DNA of 64,000 nucleotides from Mycolicibacterium brisbanense. GTDB lineage: Bacteria > Actinomycetota > Actinomycetes > Mycobacteriales > Mycobacteriaceae. The notes beneath the pieces are model-generated. The model worked only from the letters and a program-made list of their open reading frames with translations. It did not search any database and was not told the DNA's origin. Below, in pieces: positions 35,063-44,844 of the stretch. Numbering within the stretch: position 1 is the first letter of the stretch; each line of letters opens with the position of its first letter. The DNA lies in assembly GCF_001570425.1 (NCBI RefSeq), contig NZ_BCSX01000007.1, positions 225,604 to 289,603 of the forward strand. Direction: 5' to 3'. A program made the position numbers and the translations under genes.

Positions 35063-35977
35063 GTGGCCCGCGACTACTACGAAGTCCTCGGGGTGTCGCG
35101 CGACGCGACCACCGATCAGATCCAGCAGGCGTTCCGCACACTAGCCCGCAAGCATCACCCCGACGTCAACAAGGATCCAGCGGCCGAAGAACGCTTCAAG
35201 GAGATCAACGAGGCCTATCACGTGCTGTCGGACCCCGAAACCCGCAAGCGCTACAACCGGTTCGGCGAAGACTTCCGGAAGGTGCCCGAGGACTGGGAAG
35301 AGCGGGTGGGCGCCGGTACCGGTGGCTTCGGCAGCGCAGGGCCCTCCGGCCCGCGGGTGCGATACGGCCAGGGCTTCGCCGGCGCCGATGGCATCAACAT
35401 CGAGGACCTTTTCGGCGACATGTTCGGCGGCGGTGGCGGATTCGGGCCGATTCCGGGTGCCGACCAGGAAGCGCTGCTGGACCTGACCGTCGAGGAGGCC
35501 TACCGGGGCGGCAAACGGCAGATCTCACTGGATGGCCGCAATTACGGGGTGAGCATTCCTGCCGGTGTGATCGACGGTCAGCGGATACGGCTGGCGGGTG
35601 AGGGTGGCAGAGGTAGCGGCGATGGACCGGCCGGAGATTTGTACCTGCGCGTGCGCATCAAGCCGCATCCCCGATTCCGGCTCGACGGACGCGACGTGAC
35701 CGTCGATCTGCCGGTATCGCCGTGGGAGGCGGCGCTCGGGACCACTGTCGTCATGAGAACTCCCGGCGGCGAAGCGAAAGTTAAGGTGCCGCAAGGGTCG
35801 TCGACCGGCCGACGGTTGCGGCTGCGCGGCGAAGGCATGCCCAACCCGCGCGGTGCCGCGGGCGACCTCTACGCAGAGATCAAGGTGATGGTTCCACCGA
35901 CACCCACGACACGAGAACGCGAGCTGTTCGGGCAACTGGCGGCGGAGTCCACGTTCGACCCCAGGAGAGGACCATGA
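35063..35977 (+). CDS. cbpA: DnaJ/CbpA-type co-chaperone (no zinc finger)
   Basis: 304 residues. The J domain (1-65) has [10 protein letters not shown] with the HPD motif. A Gly/Phe-rich linker ([23 protein letters not shown]) leads to two C-terminal substrate-binding domains ([16 protein letters not shown] and [15 protein letters not shown]). The CxxCxGxG zinc-finger repeats of full DnaJ are absent, which is the CbpA class. GTG start at 35063. Its stop overlaps the CbpM start as ATGA, so the co-chaperone and its modulator are coupled. Confidence 0.92.
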   Translation: MARDYYEVLGVSRDATTDQIQQAFRTLARKHHPDVNKDPAAEERFKEINEAYHVLSDPETRKRYNRFGEDFRKVPEDWEERVGAGTGGFGSAGPSGPRVRYGQGFAGADGINIEDLFGDMFGGGGGFGPIPGADQEALLDLTVEEAYRGGKRQISLDGRNYGVSIPAGVIDGQRIRLAGEGGRGSGDGPAGDLYLRVRIKPHPRFRLDGRDVTVDLPVSPWEAALGTTVVMRTPGGEAKVKVPQGSSTGRRLRLRGEGMPNPRGAAGDLYAEIKVMVPPTPTTRERELFGQLAAESTFDPRRGP

Positions 35978-36291
35978 CCACACCACGCTATGTCCTGGCG
36001 CGGCGGCCCGGAATGCAGCTCGACGACTTTGCAAAACGCTGCGCGTTGCATCCCGACATGGTGCGCCGACTGGTGGCGCTCGGCCTTGTCGCTTGCCAAC
36101 AGGATGCCCGCGGCGATCTCCGGTTCGAACCGTCTGCGTTACTGACAGTCGGCCGTATCCAGCGGTTGAGGACCGGTCTGGGACTGAACTACGCGGCGAT
36201 CGGGCTGGTGCTCGATCTGCTGGACCACATCGAAGAGCTGGAATCCGATTCTCGCCGGAGGAGGGCGTCACGGTGGACATCAACAAGCTGA
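35974..36291 (+). CDS. cbpM: Chaperone modulator CbpM (MerR-like)
   Basis: 105 residues, MerR-type helix-turn-helix fold: [24 protein letters not shown] then [20 protein letters not shown] and ALNYAA-like [21 protein letters not shown]. CbpM binds the J domain of CbpA and inhibits its co-chaperone and DNA-binding activity. The position right after the CbpA-like gene, overlapping by 4 nt, supports this over HspR, which is also MerR-like. The last 18 nt overlap the clpB start. Confidence 0.85.
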   Translation: MTTPRYVLARRPGMQLDDFAKRCALHPDMVRRLVALGLVACQQDARGDLRFEPSALLTVGRIQRLRTGLGLNYAAIGLVLDLLDHIEELESDSRRRRASRWTSTS

Positions 36292-38897
36292 CGCAGAAGT
36301 CACAGGAAGCGTTGGCCGAAGCGCAGAGCATCGCAACCCGGATGGGTCATATCGAGGTCGATGGTGAGCATCTGTTGATGGCATTGATCGACCAGCCCGA
36401 GGGTCTGGTACCGCGGCTGCTTGATCAGACGGGTGCCGACACCCCGGCACTGCGCGCCGACCTGGATCGCGAGCTGAACCGACGTCCGAAGGTCAGCGGC
36501 CCCGGTGCCGCGCCGGGCCAGGTCTCTGTCACCAGGCGCCTGGCGAACCTGCTGGAGGCGGCCGAGCGGGAAGCCAAGCGGCTCAAGGACGAATACGTAT
36601 CGGTGGAGCATCTTGTCATCGCCCTCGCAGAAGAGGGTTCAGCGAGTGCCGCCGGACGGATTCTCGCCTCCCACGACGTGACTCGAGACTCGTTCCTTAC
36701 TGCGCTGGCGAAGGTCCGGGGCAACCAGCGGGTCACCTCGGCGACCCCGGAGGGGGCCTACGAGGCGCTGGAGAAATACCTGTCTCTTCTCGTCGCCGAA
36801 GGCCGCGCCGGCAAGCTGGACCCGGTGATCGGACGCGACGCCGAGATCCGCAGGGTGATCCAGATTCTCAGCCGCAAGACGAAGAACAATCCGGTGCTCA
36901 TCGGTGACCCCGGTGTCGGCAAGACGGCGATCGTGGAGGGGTTGGCCCAGCGGATCGTGCGCGCCGATGTCCCAGAAGGCCTGCGAGACAAGACAATATT
37001 CTCCCTCGACATGGGCTCACTGGTGGCAGGGGCCAAGTACCGCGGCGAATTCGAGGAACGGCTGCAGGCGGTGCTGTCAGAGGTGAAGGCCGGCGAGGGT
37101 CGGATCCTGTTGTTCGTCGACGAGTTACATACCGTGGTCGGCGCCGGGGCGACGGAAGGATCCCTGGACGCCGGCAACATGCTCAAGCCGATGCTCGCCC
37201 GCGGTGAGCTGCACATGATCGGCGCCACCACCCTCGACGAATACCGCAAACACATCGAAAAGGACGCCGCACTGGAGCGCCGGTTCCAGACTGTGCTGGT
37301 CGACGAACCTGATGTCGAGGACACCGTTTCGATTCTGCGTGGGCTGCGCGAACGCCTCGAGGTGTTTCACGGGGTGAAGATCCAGGATGCCGCACTGGTA
37401 GCGGCGGCAACCCTGTCGCACCGCTACATCACCGACCGCTTCCTGCCCGATAAGGCGATCGACCTGGTGGACGAGGCATGCGCGCGGCTGCGCACCGAAA
37501 TCGACTCGATGCCGGCGGAGTTGGATGAGATCACCCGTCGCGTCACCCGACTCGAGATCGAGGAGGCGGCGCTGGCCAAGGAGACCGACGCGGCCAGCAA
37601 ATCCCGGCTGGAGGAACTTCGCAAAGAACTGGCCGACCTGAGGGCCGACGCCGACGCCCGGCACGCGCAATGGGACGCTGAACGACAGGCGATCCGTCGG
37701 GTACAGGAACTGCGCGGGCAACTCGAGCGGCTCCGGCACGAGGCCGAAGAAGCCGAACGCAACTATGACCTCAACCGGGCGGCTGAGTTGCGCTACGGCC
37801 AGATCAACGAACTGGAACGCAAACTGCAGGCGGCCGAGGCACAGCTGGCGTCCAAGCAGGGGGAAAAACGACTGCTGCGCGAGGTCGTCACCGAGGACGA
37901 GATCGCCGAAATCGTGGCCGCATGGACCGGGATACCGGTCGCGCGATTGCAGGAGGGCGAACGGGAAAAGCTGCTGCGGCTCGACGAAATCCTGCATGAG
38001 CGGGTGATCGGCCAGGACGAGGCGGTCCAGCTCGTCGCCGATGCGGTGATTCGGGCCCGCTCCGGAATCCGGGATCCGCGCCGCCCGATCGGCTCGTTCA
38101 TCTTCCTCGGACCCACCGGGGTCGGTAAGACCGAGCTCGCGAAGACGCTGGCCGCCGCGTTGTTCGACAGCGAGGACAACACGGTCCGGCTTGACATGAG
38201 CGAATACCAGGAGCGGCACACGGTGAGCCGATTGGTCGGTGCGCCACCGGGATACGTCGGCTACGAGGAGGGCGGCCAGCTCACCGAAGCGGTGCGTCGC
38301 AAGCCCTACTCAGTGGTACTGCTCGATGAGATCGAGAAGGCGCACGCCGATGTGTTCAACACCCTGCTGCAGGTGCTCGACGACGGCCGGCTCACCGATG
38401 CACAGGGACGTCAGGTCGACTTCCGCAACACGGTGGTCATCATGACCTCCAACATCGGATCGCACTACCTGCTCGACGGCGTCACCGCGCACGGCGAGAT
38501 CAAGCCCGACGCGCGCGACCGGGTGATGGCCGAACTGCGCGGACACTTCCGGCCCGAGTTCCTCAACCGCGTCGACGACATCGTGTTGTTCACCCCGCTG
38601 TCGATGCCGCAGCTCGAACAGATCGTCCAACTGCAGCTGACCGAACTGCGGGATCGGTTGGCGGAAAGGCAAATCGAGGTCGACATCACCCCGGAGGCTC
38701 GTCGAATGATCGCCGAACACGGCTACGATCCGGTGTACGGGGCGCGGCCGCTGCGCCGCTACATCGCCCACGAGGTGGAGACCAAGATCGGCCGGGCACT
38801 GCTGCGTGGCGACATCGCAGGCGGTGGCAAGATCCGCGTCGCCGTGGAGAACGGCGAACTCGCCGTGGCCTATTCGGAACCGGCCCTGGTGGCGTGA
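36273..38897 (+). CDS. clpB: Disaggregase ClpB (AAA+)
   Basis: 874 residues. The N-domain begins [17 protein letters not shown]; Walker A of AAA1 is GDPGVGKT, the middle coiled-coil region spans about 400-530 (for example [20 protein letters not shown]), and AAA2 has [23 protein letters not shown] and the NRVDDIV sensor region. It reactivates aggregated proteins with DnaK. The start is GTG 36273, behind GGAGGAGG at 36257-36264; this overlaps the CbpM stop. It is full length compared with the 850-residue norm. Confidence 0.95.
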   Translation: MDINKLTQKSQEALAEAQSIATRMGHIEVDGEHLLMALIDQPEGLVPRLLDQTGADTPALRADLDRELNRRPKVSGPGAAPGQVSVTRRLANLLEAAEREAKRLKDEYVSVEHLVIALAEEGSASAAGRILASHDVTRDSFLTALAKVRGNQRVTSATPEGAYEALEKYLSLLVAEGRAGKLDPVIGRDAEIRRVIQILSRKTKNNPVLIGDPGVGKTAIVEGLAQRIVRADVPEGLRDKTIFSLDMGSLVAGAKYRGEFEERLQAVLSEVKAGEGRILLFVDELHTVVGAGATEGSLDAGNMLKPMLARGELHMIGATTLDEYRKHIEKDAALERRFQTVLVDEPDVEDTVSILRGLRERLEVFHGVKIQDAALVAAATLSHRYITDRFLPDKAIDLVDEACARLRTEIDSMPAELDEITRRVTRLEIEEAALAKETDAASKSRLEELRKELADLRADADARHAQWDAERQAIRRVQELRGQLERLRHEAEEAERNYDLNRAAELRYGQINELERKLQAAEAQLASKQGEKRLLREVVTEDEIAEIVAAWTGIPVARLQEGEREKLLRLDEILHERVIGQDEAVQLVADAVIRARSGIRDPRRPIGSFIFLGPTGVGKTELAKTLAAALFDSEDNTVRLDMSEYQERHTVSRLVGAPPGYVGYEEGGQLTEAVRRKPYSVVLLDEIEKAHADVFNTLLQVLDDGRLTDAQGRQVDFRNTVVIMTSNIGSHYLLDGVTAHGEIKPDARDRVMAELRGHFRPEFLNRVDDIVLFTPLSMPQLEQIVQLQLTELRDRLAERQIEVDITPEARRMIAEHGYDPVYGARPLRRYIAHEVETKIGRALLRGDIAGGGKIRVAVENGELAVAYSEPALVA

Positions 38898-38910
38898 CGG
38901 AGGAGGCGCC

Positions 38911-39363
38911 ATGGAAACAGACATCCTGACCTGCGCGCACTGCGGGAAACGCAACCGGGTACCCGCGGCGGCCGCGGGTAAGCCCCGATGCGCGAACTGT
39001 CACCAATGGTTGCCGTGGATCACTGCGGCGGGCGATGCGGACTTCGCTGATATTGCCGAAAAGTCCTCGGTTCCAGTACTCGTCGACCTGTGGGCGACCT
39101 GGTGTGGACCGTGCCGCATGGTGAGTCCGGCACTCGAACAGCTCGCCACCGAACGTGCAGGACAACTCAAACTGGTCAAGGTCGACGTGGATAAGGCACC
39201 GGCGATTTCGCAGCGGTTCACGGTGCAGGCGGTGCCGACGCTGCTGCTCCTCGACCGCGGGAAACTACTGGCGCGGCAATCCGGTGCCGCTCCGGTTGCG
39301 GCGCTGCGCAATTGGTTGGACAACGCACTGTCGGCCGACAGCACGAAGGAGGCACGGTCATGA
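38911..39363 (+). CDS. Thioredoxin with N-terminal zinc ribbon (Trx2/TrxC-like)
   Basis: 150 residues. An N-terminal zinc ribbon has Cys8-x2-Cys11 and Cys27-x2-Cys30; the thioredoxin domain has WCGPC (Cys65, Cys68) and the cis-Pro segment VQAVPTLLLL. Zinc-ribbon thioredoxins (Trx2/TrxC) are induced by oxidative stress and some act as redox-controlled holdases. It follows clpB after 13 nt behind GGAGG, so it belongs to the chaperone operon. The stop overlaps the next ATG. Confidence 0.92.
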   Translation: METDILTCAHCGKRNRVPAAAAGKPRCANCHQWLPWITAAGDADFADIAEKSSVPVLVDLWATWCGPCRMVSPALEQLATERAGQLKLVKVDVDKAPAISQRFTVQAVPTLLLLDRGKLLARQSGAAPVAALRNWLDNALSADSTKEARS

Positions 39364-39623
39364 CATCTGTAGGTGCAGATCCACACGTGGCGACGATTCG
39401 CCAGGTGAGCCCCCGCACGAACGGCTGCGAGGAATGTCTGCGGCTCGGCACGCCGTGGGTGCATCTGCGGCTGTGCCTGACGTGCGGGCACGTCGGGTGC
39501 TGCGACTCGTCACCGATGCGGCACGCGCGTGCGCATGCGCACACTGTGGGCCACCCGATCGTGCAGTCCTTCGAACCCGGCGAAGATTGGCGCTGGTGCT
39601 ACGTCCACGAGAACTATGTCTGA
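39360..39623 (+). CDS. UBP-type zinc finger protein, copy 1
   Basis: 87 residues. CEECLRLGTPWVHLRLCLTCGHVGCCDSS, given here in parts as CEECLRLG, LRLCLTCGHVGCCDSS and HARAHAHTVGHPIVQSFEPG, form the Zn-binding pattern of the ubiquitin-hydrolase-type (ZnF-UBP) domain. In eukaryotes it binds the free C-terminal Gly-Gly of ubiquitin; the bacterial role is unknown. It is translationally coupled to thioredoxin (ATGA) and overlaps the flavoprotein start by 8 nt, so the three act as one unit. A second copy lies at 53938. Confidence 0.87.
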   Translation: MTSVGADPHVATIRQVSPRTNGCEECLRLGTPWVHLRLCLTCGHVGCCDSSPMRHARAHAHTVGHPIVQSFEPGEDWRWCYVHENYV

Positions 39624-41304
39624 GGCCGCCGCCGACCAGCGCGCATCGACTTCGCTGGCAGAAACCCCCGACATCTACGGCGCGTACCCGCGACTCTCCG
39701 GCGATCAGATCGCCACCCTCGAGGCAGGGGGCGTCCGGCGCGCTGTCGACACGGGCGAAACGCTTGTGCGCGAAGGTGAGCGCTCCGACTACTTGTTCAT
39801 CATTCTGTCCGGCAAGGTCGCCATCACCACTACCGACGAAGCGGGCAATCGGCACGTTTTCCGGGTACACGGCCCCGGGCGGTTCCTCGGGGAGCTCGGC
39901 GACCTCGAAGGCCAAGCCGCGTTCTACACCGCCGAAGTGGTGGAACCCGGCGAAGTACTCGTGGTGCCGACCGAGCGGGTGCGTGACCTGGTCGCCCACG
40001 ATCCGGTGCTCAGCGATCTCTTCCTGCGCGCATACCTGTTACGCCGCTCGCTGCTGATTCAGGAAGGAACCGGGTTCAGGATCATCGGCTCCTGTTATGA
40101 CCCCGACACCTTGCGACTGCGAGAATTCGCAGCGCGAAACCGGTTACCGCACAGATGGATTGACCTGGAACGTGACAAGCATGCCGAGCGGCTGCTGCAG
40201 CGGTTCGGAGTATCGCCGCAAGACACTCCCGTGGTGATCTGGGGCGGTGAGGTGCTGCGCAACCCGACCAACACCGAGCTGGCCCGCCGGGTCGGGCTGC
40301 CGGTGCCCGACACACTGGCCGACGAATCCGACGTCGTCGTAGTCGGCGCTGGTCCGGCCGGGCTGGGCGCGGCGGTTTATGGCTCCTCGGACGGTCTGAA
40401 CACCGCGGCCATGGAGCGAATCGCAACCGGCGGGCAGGCCGGGACGTCATCGAGAATCGAGAACTATCTCGGATTCCCGGGCGGCATCTCGGGTGCCGAC
40501 CTGGCCGAACGGGCCGTCCTGCAGGCCGGCAAGTTTGGCGCGCGGATCACCGTCTCGGCGGAGGCTACCCAGCTGGAATCCGACGGCGGACAGCATCTGC
40601 TCCGGCTCGCCGACGGCGCGTCGGTGATCGCCCGTGCCGTCGTGCTTGCCACGGGAGCACGGTATCGGAAGCTCGCCGTACCGGGAATCGAAACGTACGA
40701 GGGCAACGGCGTCTACTACGCCGCCACCTTCGTCGAGGCGCTGATGTGCGGTACGGGGCCCGTCATCATCGTCGGGGGTGGTAACTCGGCGGGGCAGGCG
40801 GCGATCTTCCTCGCTGCGCGGGTTTCGCGGGTGTATGTGGTGATCCGCGGCGATGACCTGAACAAAAGCATGTCCCGATATCTCGTCGACCAGATCCACC
40901 AGCACGCCCGCGTGACCGTGCGGTCTTCTACCGAAATCCGTGAGGTGCACGGAGACCGTGTGCTGACAGCGGTGGTGGCCGAGGACAACCGGACCGGCGA
41001 GCGTCACACGATCCAGACCCGCGCCGTGTTCGTTTTCATCGGCGCGGATCCCAACACCTCGTGGCTCGCCGGCGCCGTCGCACTCGATGATCACGGCTTC
41101 GTGCCGACCGGCCAGGCTGCGCTCTACTCGGACACCGACGGCGAGCAGGGGCGAACGCAACGCCGGCCGATGATGTTGGAGACCAGCCGGCCCGGTGTGT
41201 TCGCAGCGGGCGACGTCCGTCTCGGCTCGGTCAAACGGGTGGCCTCCGCGGTCGGCGAGGGATCGATGGCGATCCGCCAAATCCACGAGTACTTCGGCAG
41301 CTGA
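39616..41304 (+). CDS. Cyclic nucleotide-binding domain / thioredoxin reductase-like FAD oxidoreductase
   Basis: 562 residues in three parts. Residues 20-150 are a cyclic nucleotide-binding (CRP-like) beta-roll (LVREGERSDYLFIILSGKVA and FLGELGDLEG). Residues 160-235 look like a thioredoxin/glutaredoxin fold with a single Cys (GSCYDPDTLR). The rest is a thioredoxin reductase-like two-dinucleotide flavoprotein: VVVGAGPAGLGAAVYGSS, GARYRKLAVPG, PVIIVGGGNSAGQAA and FAAGDVRLGSVKRVASAVGEG. The CxxC pair of true thioredoxin reductases is missing; the site reads YYAATFVEA. It may reduce a partner such as the co-encoded thioredoxin in an unusual way, with control by a nucleotide. Confidence 0.88.
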   Translation: MSEAAADQRASTSLAETPDIYGAYPRLSGDQIATLEAGGVRRAVDTGETLVREGERSDYLFIILSGKVAITTTDEAGNRHVFRVHGPGRFLGELGDLEGQAAFYTAEVVEPGEVLVVPTERVRDLVAHDPVLSDLFLRAYLLRRSLLIQEGTGFRIIGSCYDPDTLRLREFAARNRLPHRWIDLERDKHAERLLQRFGVSPQDTPVVIWGGEVLRNPTNTELARRVGLPVPDTLADESDVVVVGAGPAGLGAAVYGSSDGLNTAAMERIATGGQAGTSSRIENYLGFPGGISGADLAERAVLQAGKFGARITVSAEATQLESDGGQHLLRLADGASVIARAVVLATGARYRKLAVPGIETYEGNGVYYAATFVEALMCGTGPVIIVGGGNSAGQAAIFLAARVSRVYVVIRGDDLNKSMSRYLVDQIHQHARVTVRSSTEIREVHGDRVLTAVVAEDNRTGERHTIQTRAVFVFIGADPNTSWLAGAVALDDHGFVPTGQAALYSDTDGEQGRTQRRPMMLETSRPGVFAAGDVRLGSVKRVASAVGEGSMAIRQIHEYFGS

Positions 41305-41357
41305 TCGCCGACGCTCGCCCCGCCCCGTGACCTGCCCTCACGCACGCCACCAGGCAC

Positions 41358-41384
41358 GTTTGGCGGCGCAGGCTGCGGGGGTAT
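41358..41384 (+). promoter_or_regulatory. Strong SigF-type promoter for the membrane protein gene
   Basis: GTTT (41358-41361), a 17-nt spacer and GGGTAT (41379-41384) match the mycobacterial SigF promoter pattern GTTT-N15-17-GGGTAT. The -10 ends 9 nt before ATG 41394, so the transcript would be nearly leaderless. It points to general-stress or stationary-phase control. Confidence 0.6.
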
Positions 41385-41393
41385 GCCGACCCA

Positions 41394-42422
41394 ATGCCAG
41401 GCGCTCCGTCATCAGTCTTACTCATCGCCGATCCCGGTGCTCCGGCGGCGATCGCCGAACGGCTTTCTGATTCGCTCCCGAACGCACTGACCGAGTGGGC
41501 TCTCGCAGATGGCAAGTGGGACGTGTCTGTGCGACGCGGCTCCTATCCGGTCGATGAGCATGCCGAGGTCGTAGAAGTGATCCGAACCGTGAACCCGGCT
41601 GGCGAGACCGAGGACATCGTCATCTACCTGACCGATCTACCGCGACGCCGCGGGACGACGCCGGTGATGGCTGATATCAGCGTGAATGAGCGGTTCGGAC
41701 TGATTTCCATCCCGGGAGTGGGCGGGTTGTTCATCGATCGCCGAGTGAGGAATTTGACGCAGACAGTCGTCGCCGAGGTCACGTGCCAGCCGAACAAGCA
41801 ACATCGATCCGCGAAGCGACTGACTCGGACGCAGGAGGACGATATCGTCCGCTACGTCGCGCCGACAGGACTGTCTCGTCTGCGGCTTCTGATGGGCATG
41901 GTCTACGCCAACCGCCCGTGGCGATTGGCTGCTGGTTTGTCCAAGGTGTTGATGGCGGCGTTCGCTGCTGGGGCGGTAAGCCTTGCGTATCCGACGATTT
42001 GGCAGTTGTCCGCCACCATGGGCCCCTGGCGGCTGAGCGCGGCCACAATCTTGGCGAGCGCAGCGATGATCGCATGGCTCATCCTCGACCACGAATTATG
42101 GGAACGGCCGCAGTCGGCCTGCGAGCGTGAGCGCGCGGTGTTGTACAACGCAGCGACTGTCGTCACCTTGACAATCGGCGTCGCCATTCTCCACATCGGC
42201 CTGTTCATCCTGCTGCTCGTGACCGCCTGGTGGACGCTTCCGCCGGAGATGGTCGCTCACAACATCGGCCAGCCCGTCGGCCTCTCAACCCTGTTGCTGA
42301 TGGCTTGGCTGGTGGCGGCGGTCGCAACGCTCGGCGGTGCCCTGGGATCAGGGATGGAGGACGACAAGGCCGTCAAGGCGGCGGCATACGGGGTTCGGCA
42401 ACGACAGCGGTTCGACAAATAG
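41394..42422 (+). CDS. Hypothetical membrane protein with N-terminal soluble domain
   Basis: 342 residues, not recognised. Residues 1-175 are soluble, with a Rossmann-like pattern (SSVLLIADPGAPAAIAERL, EDIVIYLTDLPRR, FGLISIPGVGGLF). Four hydrophobic segments follow at about 182-203, 210-232, 255-282 and 296-316. No ribosome-binding site is seen, but a SigF-type promoter lies directly upstream. It is adjacent to, but separated from, the chaperone/redox operon. A stress-envelope role is only inference. Confidence 0.78.
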   Translation: MPGAPSSVLLIADPGAPAAIAERLSDSLPNALTEWALADGKWDVSVRRGSYPVDEHAEVVEVIRTVNPAGETEDIVIYLTDLPRRRGTTPVMADISVNERFGLISIPGVGGLFIDRRVRNLTQTVVAEVTCQPNKQHRSAKRLTRTQEDDIVRYVAPTGLSRLRLLMGMVYANRPWRLAAGLSKVLMAAFAAGAVSLAYPTIWQLSATMGPWRLSAATILASAAMIAWLILDHELWERPQSACERERAVLYNAATVVTLTIGVAILHIGLFILLLVTAWWTLPPEMVAHNIGQPVGLSTLLLMAWLVAAVATLGGALGSGMEDDKAVKAAAYGVRQRQRFDK

Positions 42423-42448
42423 AACTGACGAGACAGTGGCAATTCAAC

Positions 42449-42466
42449 ACGTCGTTTCGTGTCTCA
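42449..42466. terminator. Weak hairpin between convergent membrane protein and OYE genes
   Basis: A small hairpin, ACACG and CGTGT around TCGTTT, inside a wider GAGACA/TGTCTC repeat, lies in the 86-bp gap between convergent stops. It is weak as a terminator. Confidence 0.25.
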
Positions 42467-42508
42467 GCCCTCGCTGCATCTCCCCTGCGTGTGCAGACGG
42501 GCGACGAA

Positions 42509-43612
42509 CTATGCCGATCGCGGCTCGGCAACCTCGGCAAGCGTCGGGTAGTCGATGTAGCCGACCGGACCAGGCGCGTAGAACGTCGCGACGTCGGGCT
42601 CGTTGAGCTCGGCACCCAGCACCAGCCGGTCGATCAGATCGGGGTTGGCCAGGTAGGTCCGTCCGACCGCGGCCGCGCTGATCGCTCCCCACTCGGCGTA
42701 TGCCTCGAGCTGGGAGAAGTCGGTGCCGGTGTCGCGGCCGGTGTTGAGCACGAACGTTCCGGACCACAGCGCACGCAGCACGCCGAAGATGTGCGCGCTG
42801 GGATCGATGAGGACATGCAGGTAGGCGATGCCCAGCGGGGCGATGCGGTCGAGCAGCGCCTCGTAGACGTTCATGTCGTGCTCCCGCATGTCGCCGGCGT
42901 GGTTTCCGGGGGAGATCCGAAGACCGACGCGTCCCGCGCCGATCTCGGCGACGACAGCCTCGACAACCTCGGCGGTCAGCCGGGCCCGGTTCTCCGGTGA
43001 CCCGCCGTAGGCGTCGGTGCGCTGGTTGACGACGTCGGAGGCGAATTGGTGCAACAGGTAGCCGTTGGCGCCGTGGATCTCCACCCCGTCCATCCCGGCG
43101 TCGATGGCGCGCCGCGCGGCAGCCCGGAAGTCGGCGACGATGCCGGGGATCTCCTCGATGTCGAGCGCGCGCGGGATCTCCAGCGGCTTCTTGCCGGTGG
43201 GACTGTGGGTGAGCATGTCCGCGGCGATGGCCGACGGCGCGACGGGCCGGACACCGCTGATCTCCGAATGCCCCATGCGGCCGACGTGCCACAGCTGCAC
43301 GAACATCTTGCCGCCTGTGTCGTGCACGGCCTGCGCGATCTCGGCCCACTTCGCCTGATGAGCATCGGTGTAGATGCCAGGGGTGTTCATATAGGCGCCG
43401 TTGGCCGTCCGCGAGACGGCCGTGGCCTCGGAGATGATGAGCCCCGCGGCGGCGCGCTGTGAGTAGTACTCGGCCGCCAGGTCCGACGGCGTGCCGTCTG
43501 CGGCGGCCCTCGAACGCGTGAGCGGCGCCATGAACAGACGGTTGGTGGCGTGCGTGTCACCCACCTGGATGGGCTGAAGCAATGCGGAATCGGCGGCGAG
43601 TGCGTGGGTCAC
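42509..43612 (-). CDS. Old Yellow Enzyme family alkene reductase
   Basis: About 367 residues of FMN-dependent ene-reductase. Features are [55 protein letters not shown] (active-site His and Asn), [13 protein letters not shown] and the C-terminal YPTLAEV. It reduces activated C=C bonds of enones or nitroalkenes and often serves in detoxification. I set the start at GTG 43612, leaving a 55-bp gap to the divergent dapC; the frame also runs to 43678, which would overlap the dapC start by 11 nt. A start near 43612 also begins just before the conserved LLQPIQVGD. Confidence 0.9.
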   Translation of the reverse strand: MTHALAADSALLQPIQVGDTHATNRLFMAPLTRSRAAADGTPSDLAAEYYSQRAAAGLIISEATAVSRTANGAYMNTPGIYTDAHQAKWAEIAQAVHDTGGKMFVQLWHVGRMGHSEISGVRPVAPSAIAADMLTHSPTGKKPLEIPRALDIEEIPGIVADFRAAARRAIDAGMDGVEIHGANGYLLHQFASDVVNQRTDAYGGSPENRARLTAEVVEAVVAEIGAGRVGLRISPGNHAGDMREHDMNVYEALLDRIAPLGIAYLHVLIDPSAHIFGVLRALWSGTFVLNTGRDTGTDFSQLEAYAEWGAISAAAVGRTYLANPDLIDRLVLGAELNEPDVATFYAPGPVGYIDYPTLAEVAEPRSA

Positions 43613-43653
43613 GCCTGCAGTAAGCGCCCCGCGTGGCCGCTGAATTCCCGCAC

Positions 43654-43659
43654 TAGCCT
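43654..43659 (+). promoter_or_regulatory. -10 element of a near-leaderless promoter (dapC)
   Basis: TAGCCT lies 8 nt before ATG 43668 and no ribosome-binding site is present. Confidence 0.4.
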
Positions 43660-43667
43660 CTTGAAAC

Positions 43668-44837
43668 ATGACTGTCACACGGCTGCGGCCCTACGCCGTC
43701 ACCATCTTCGCCGAGATGTCGGCGTTGGCCACTGAGCTCGGCGCGGTGAACCTGGGCCAGGGCTTTCCCGACGAGGACGGCCCGGCCGCGATGCTCAAGA
43801 TCGCGCAGGACGCCATCGCCGAAGGCATCAACCAGTACCCGCCCGGCCTCGGTATCCCCGCGCTGCGGCAAGCGATCGCCGCGCAGCGGCACCGCCACTA
43901 CGGCACGGTCTACGACCCCGACACCGAGGTGCTGGTGACGGTCGGCGCCACCGAGGCCATCTCCGCCTCGCTCATCGGGCTTGTCGAACCCGGCTCCGAG
44001 GTGCTGGTCATCGAGCCGTTCTACGATTCGTACTCCCCCGTGATCGCCATGGCCGGTTGCGTGCGCCGCAATGTCCCGCTGGTCGCCGACGGCAACGGGT
44101 TCGCGATCGACCTCGAGGGCCTGCGCGCCGCGATCACGCCGAACACCCGGGCCCTGATCCTCAACTCGCCGCACAACCCGACGGGCGCCGTGGCCTCCGA
44201 CCCCGAGCTGCATGCCATCGCCGCGCTGGCAGTCGAACACGACCTGTTGGTGATCAGCGACGAGGTGTACGAGCAGCTGGTCTTTGACGGGCACGCACAC
44301 CGCCCGATCGCCAACTACCCCGGGATGTCCGGGCGGACCATCACCATTTCCAGCGCGGCCAAGATGTTCAACGTAACCGGCTGGAAGATCGGATGGGCCT
44401 GCGGCGCACCAGATCTCATCGCCGGCGTGCGCGCGGCCAAGCAGTACCTGACCTATGTGGGCGGGGCACCGTTTCAGCCCGCGGTCGCCCACGGCCTGAA
44501 CCACGAGGATGCCTGGGTGGCGGATCTGCGCGAGTCGTTCCAGGGCAAGCGCGACCGGTTGAGTGCGGCCCTGACCGAGATCGGGTTCGAGGTGCACGAC
44601 AGCGCGGGCACGTACTTCCTGTGTGCCGATCCACGGCCGCTGGGCTACGACGACAGCACGGCGTTCTGCGCCGAGCTGCCGCACCGGTCCGGGGTCGCGG
44701 CCATTCCGATGGCGGCGTTCTGCGATGCGCAGGCACCGCATGCCGACTTGTGGAATCACTTGGTACGCTTCGCGTTCTGCAAGCGCGACGACACTCTCGA
44801 CGAAGCGATCCGGCGGCTGCAGGTGCTGAAACTGTGA
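43668..44837 (+). CDS. dapC: PLP-dependent aminotransferase, N-succinyldiaminopimelate aminotransferase-like
   Basis: 389 residues, class I aminotransferase. LNLGQGFPDEDGP-like NLGQGFPDEDGP, QYPPGLGIPALRQAIA, NSPHNPTGAV, SDEVYEQLVF and the PLP lysine in ISSAAKMFNVTGWKIGW are present. It matches what I recall as Rv0858c, annotated dapC, which makes N-succinyl-LL-2,6-diaminopimelate in lysine/peptidoglycan synthesis; related kynurenine or cysteine-S-conjugate enzymes cannot be excluded. In M. tuberculosis, by memory, it lies next to fadA; here the two are about 14 kb apart. Confidence 0.9.
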   Translation: MTVTRLRPYAVTIFAEMSALATELGAVNLGQGFPDEDGPAAMLKIAQDAIAEGINQYPPGLGIPALRQAIAAQRHRHYGTVYDPDTEVLVTVGATEAISASLIGLVEPGSEVLVIEPFYDSYSPVIAMAGCVRRNVPLVADGNGFAIDLEGLRAAITPNTRALILNSPHNPTGAVASDPELHAIAALAVEHDLLVISDEVYEQLVFDGHAHRPIANYPGMSGRTITISSAAKMFNVTGWKIGWACGAPDLIAGVRAAKQYLTYVGGAPFQPAVAHGLNHEDAWVADLRESFQGKRDRLSAALTEIGFEVHDSAGTYFLCADPRPLGYDDSTAFCAELPHRSGVAAIPMAAFCDAQAPHADLWNHLVRFAFCKRDDTLDEAIRRLQVLKL

Positions 44838-44844
44838 CGGGCTG

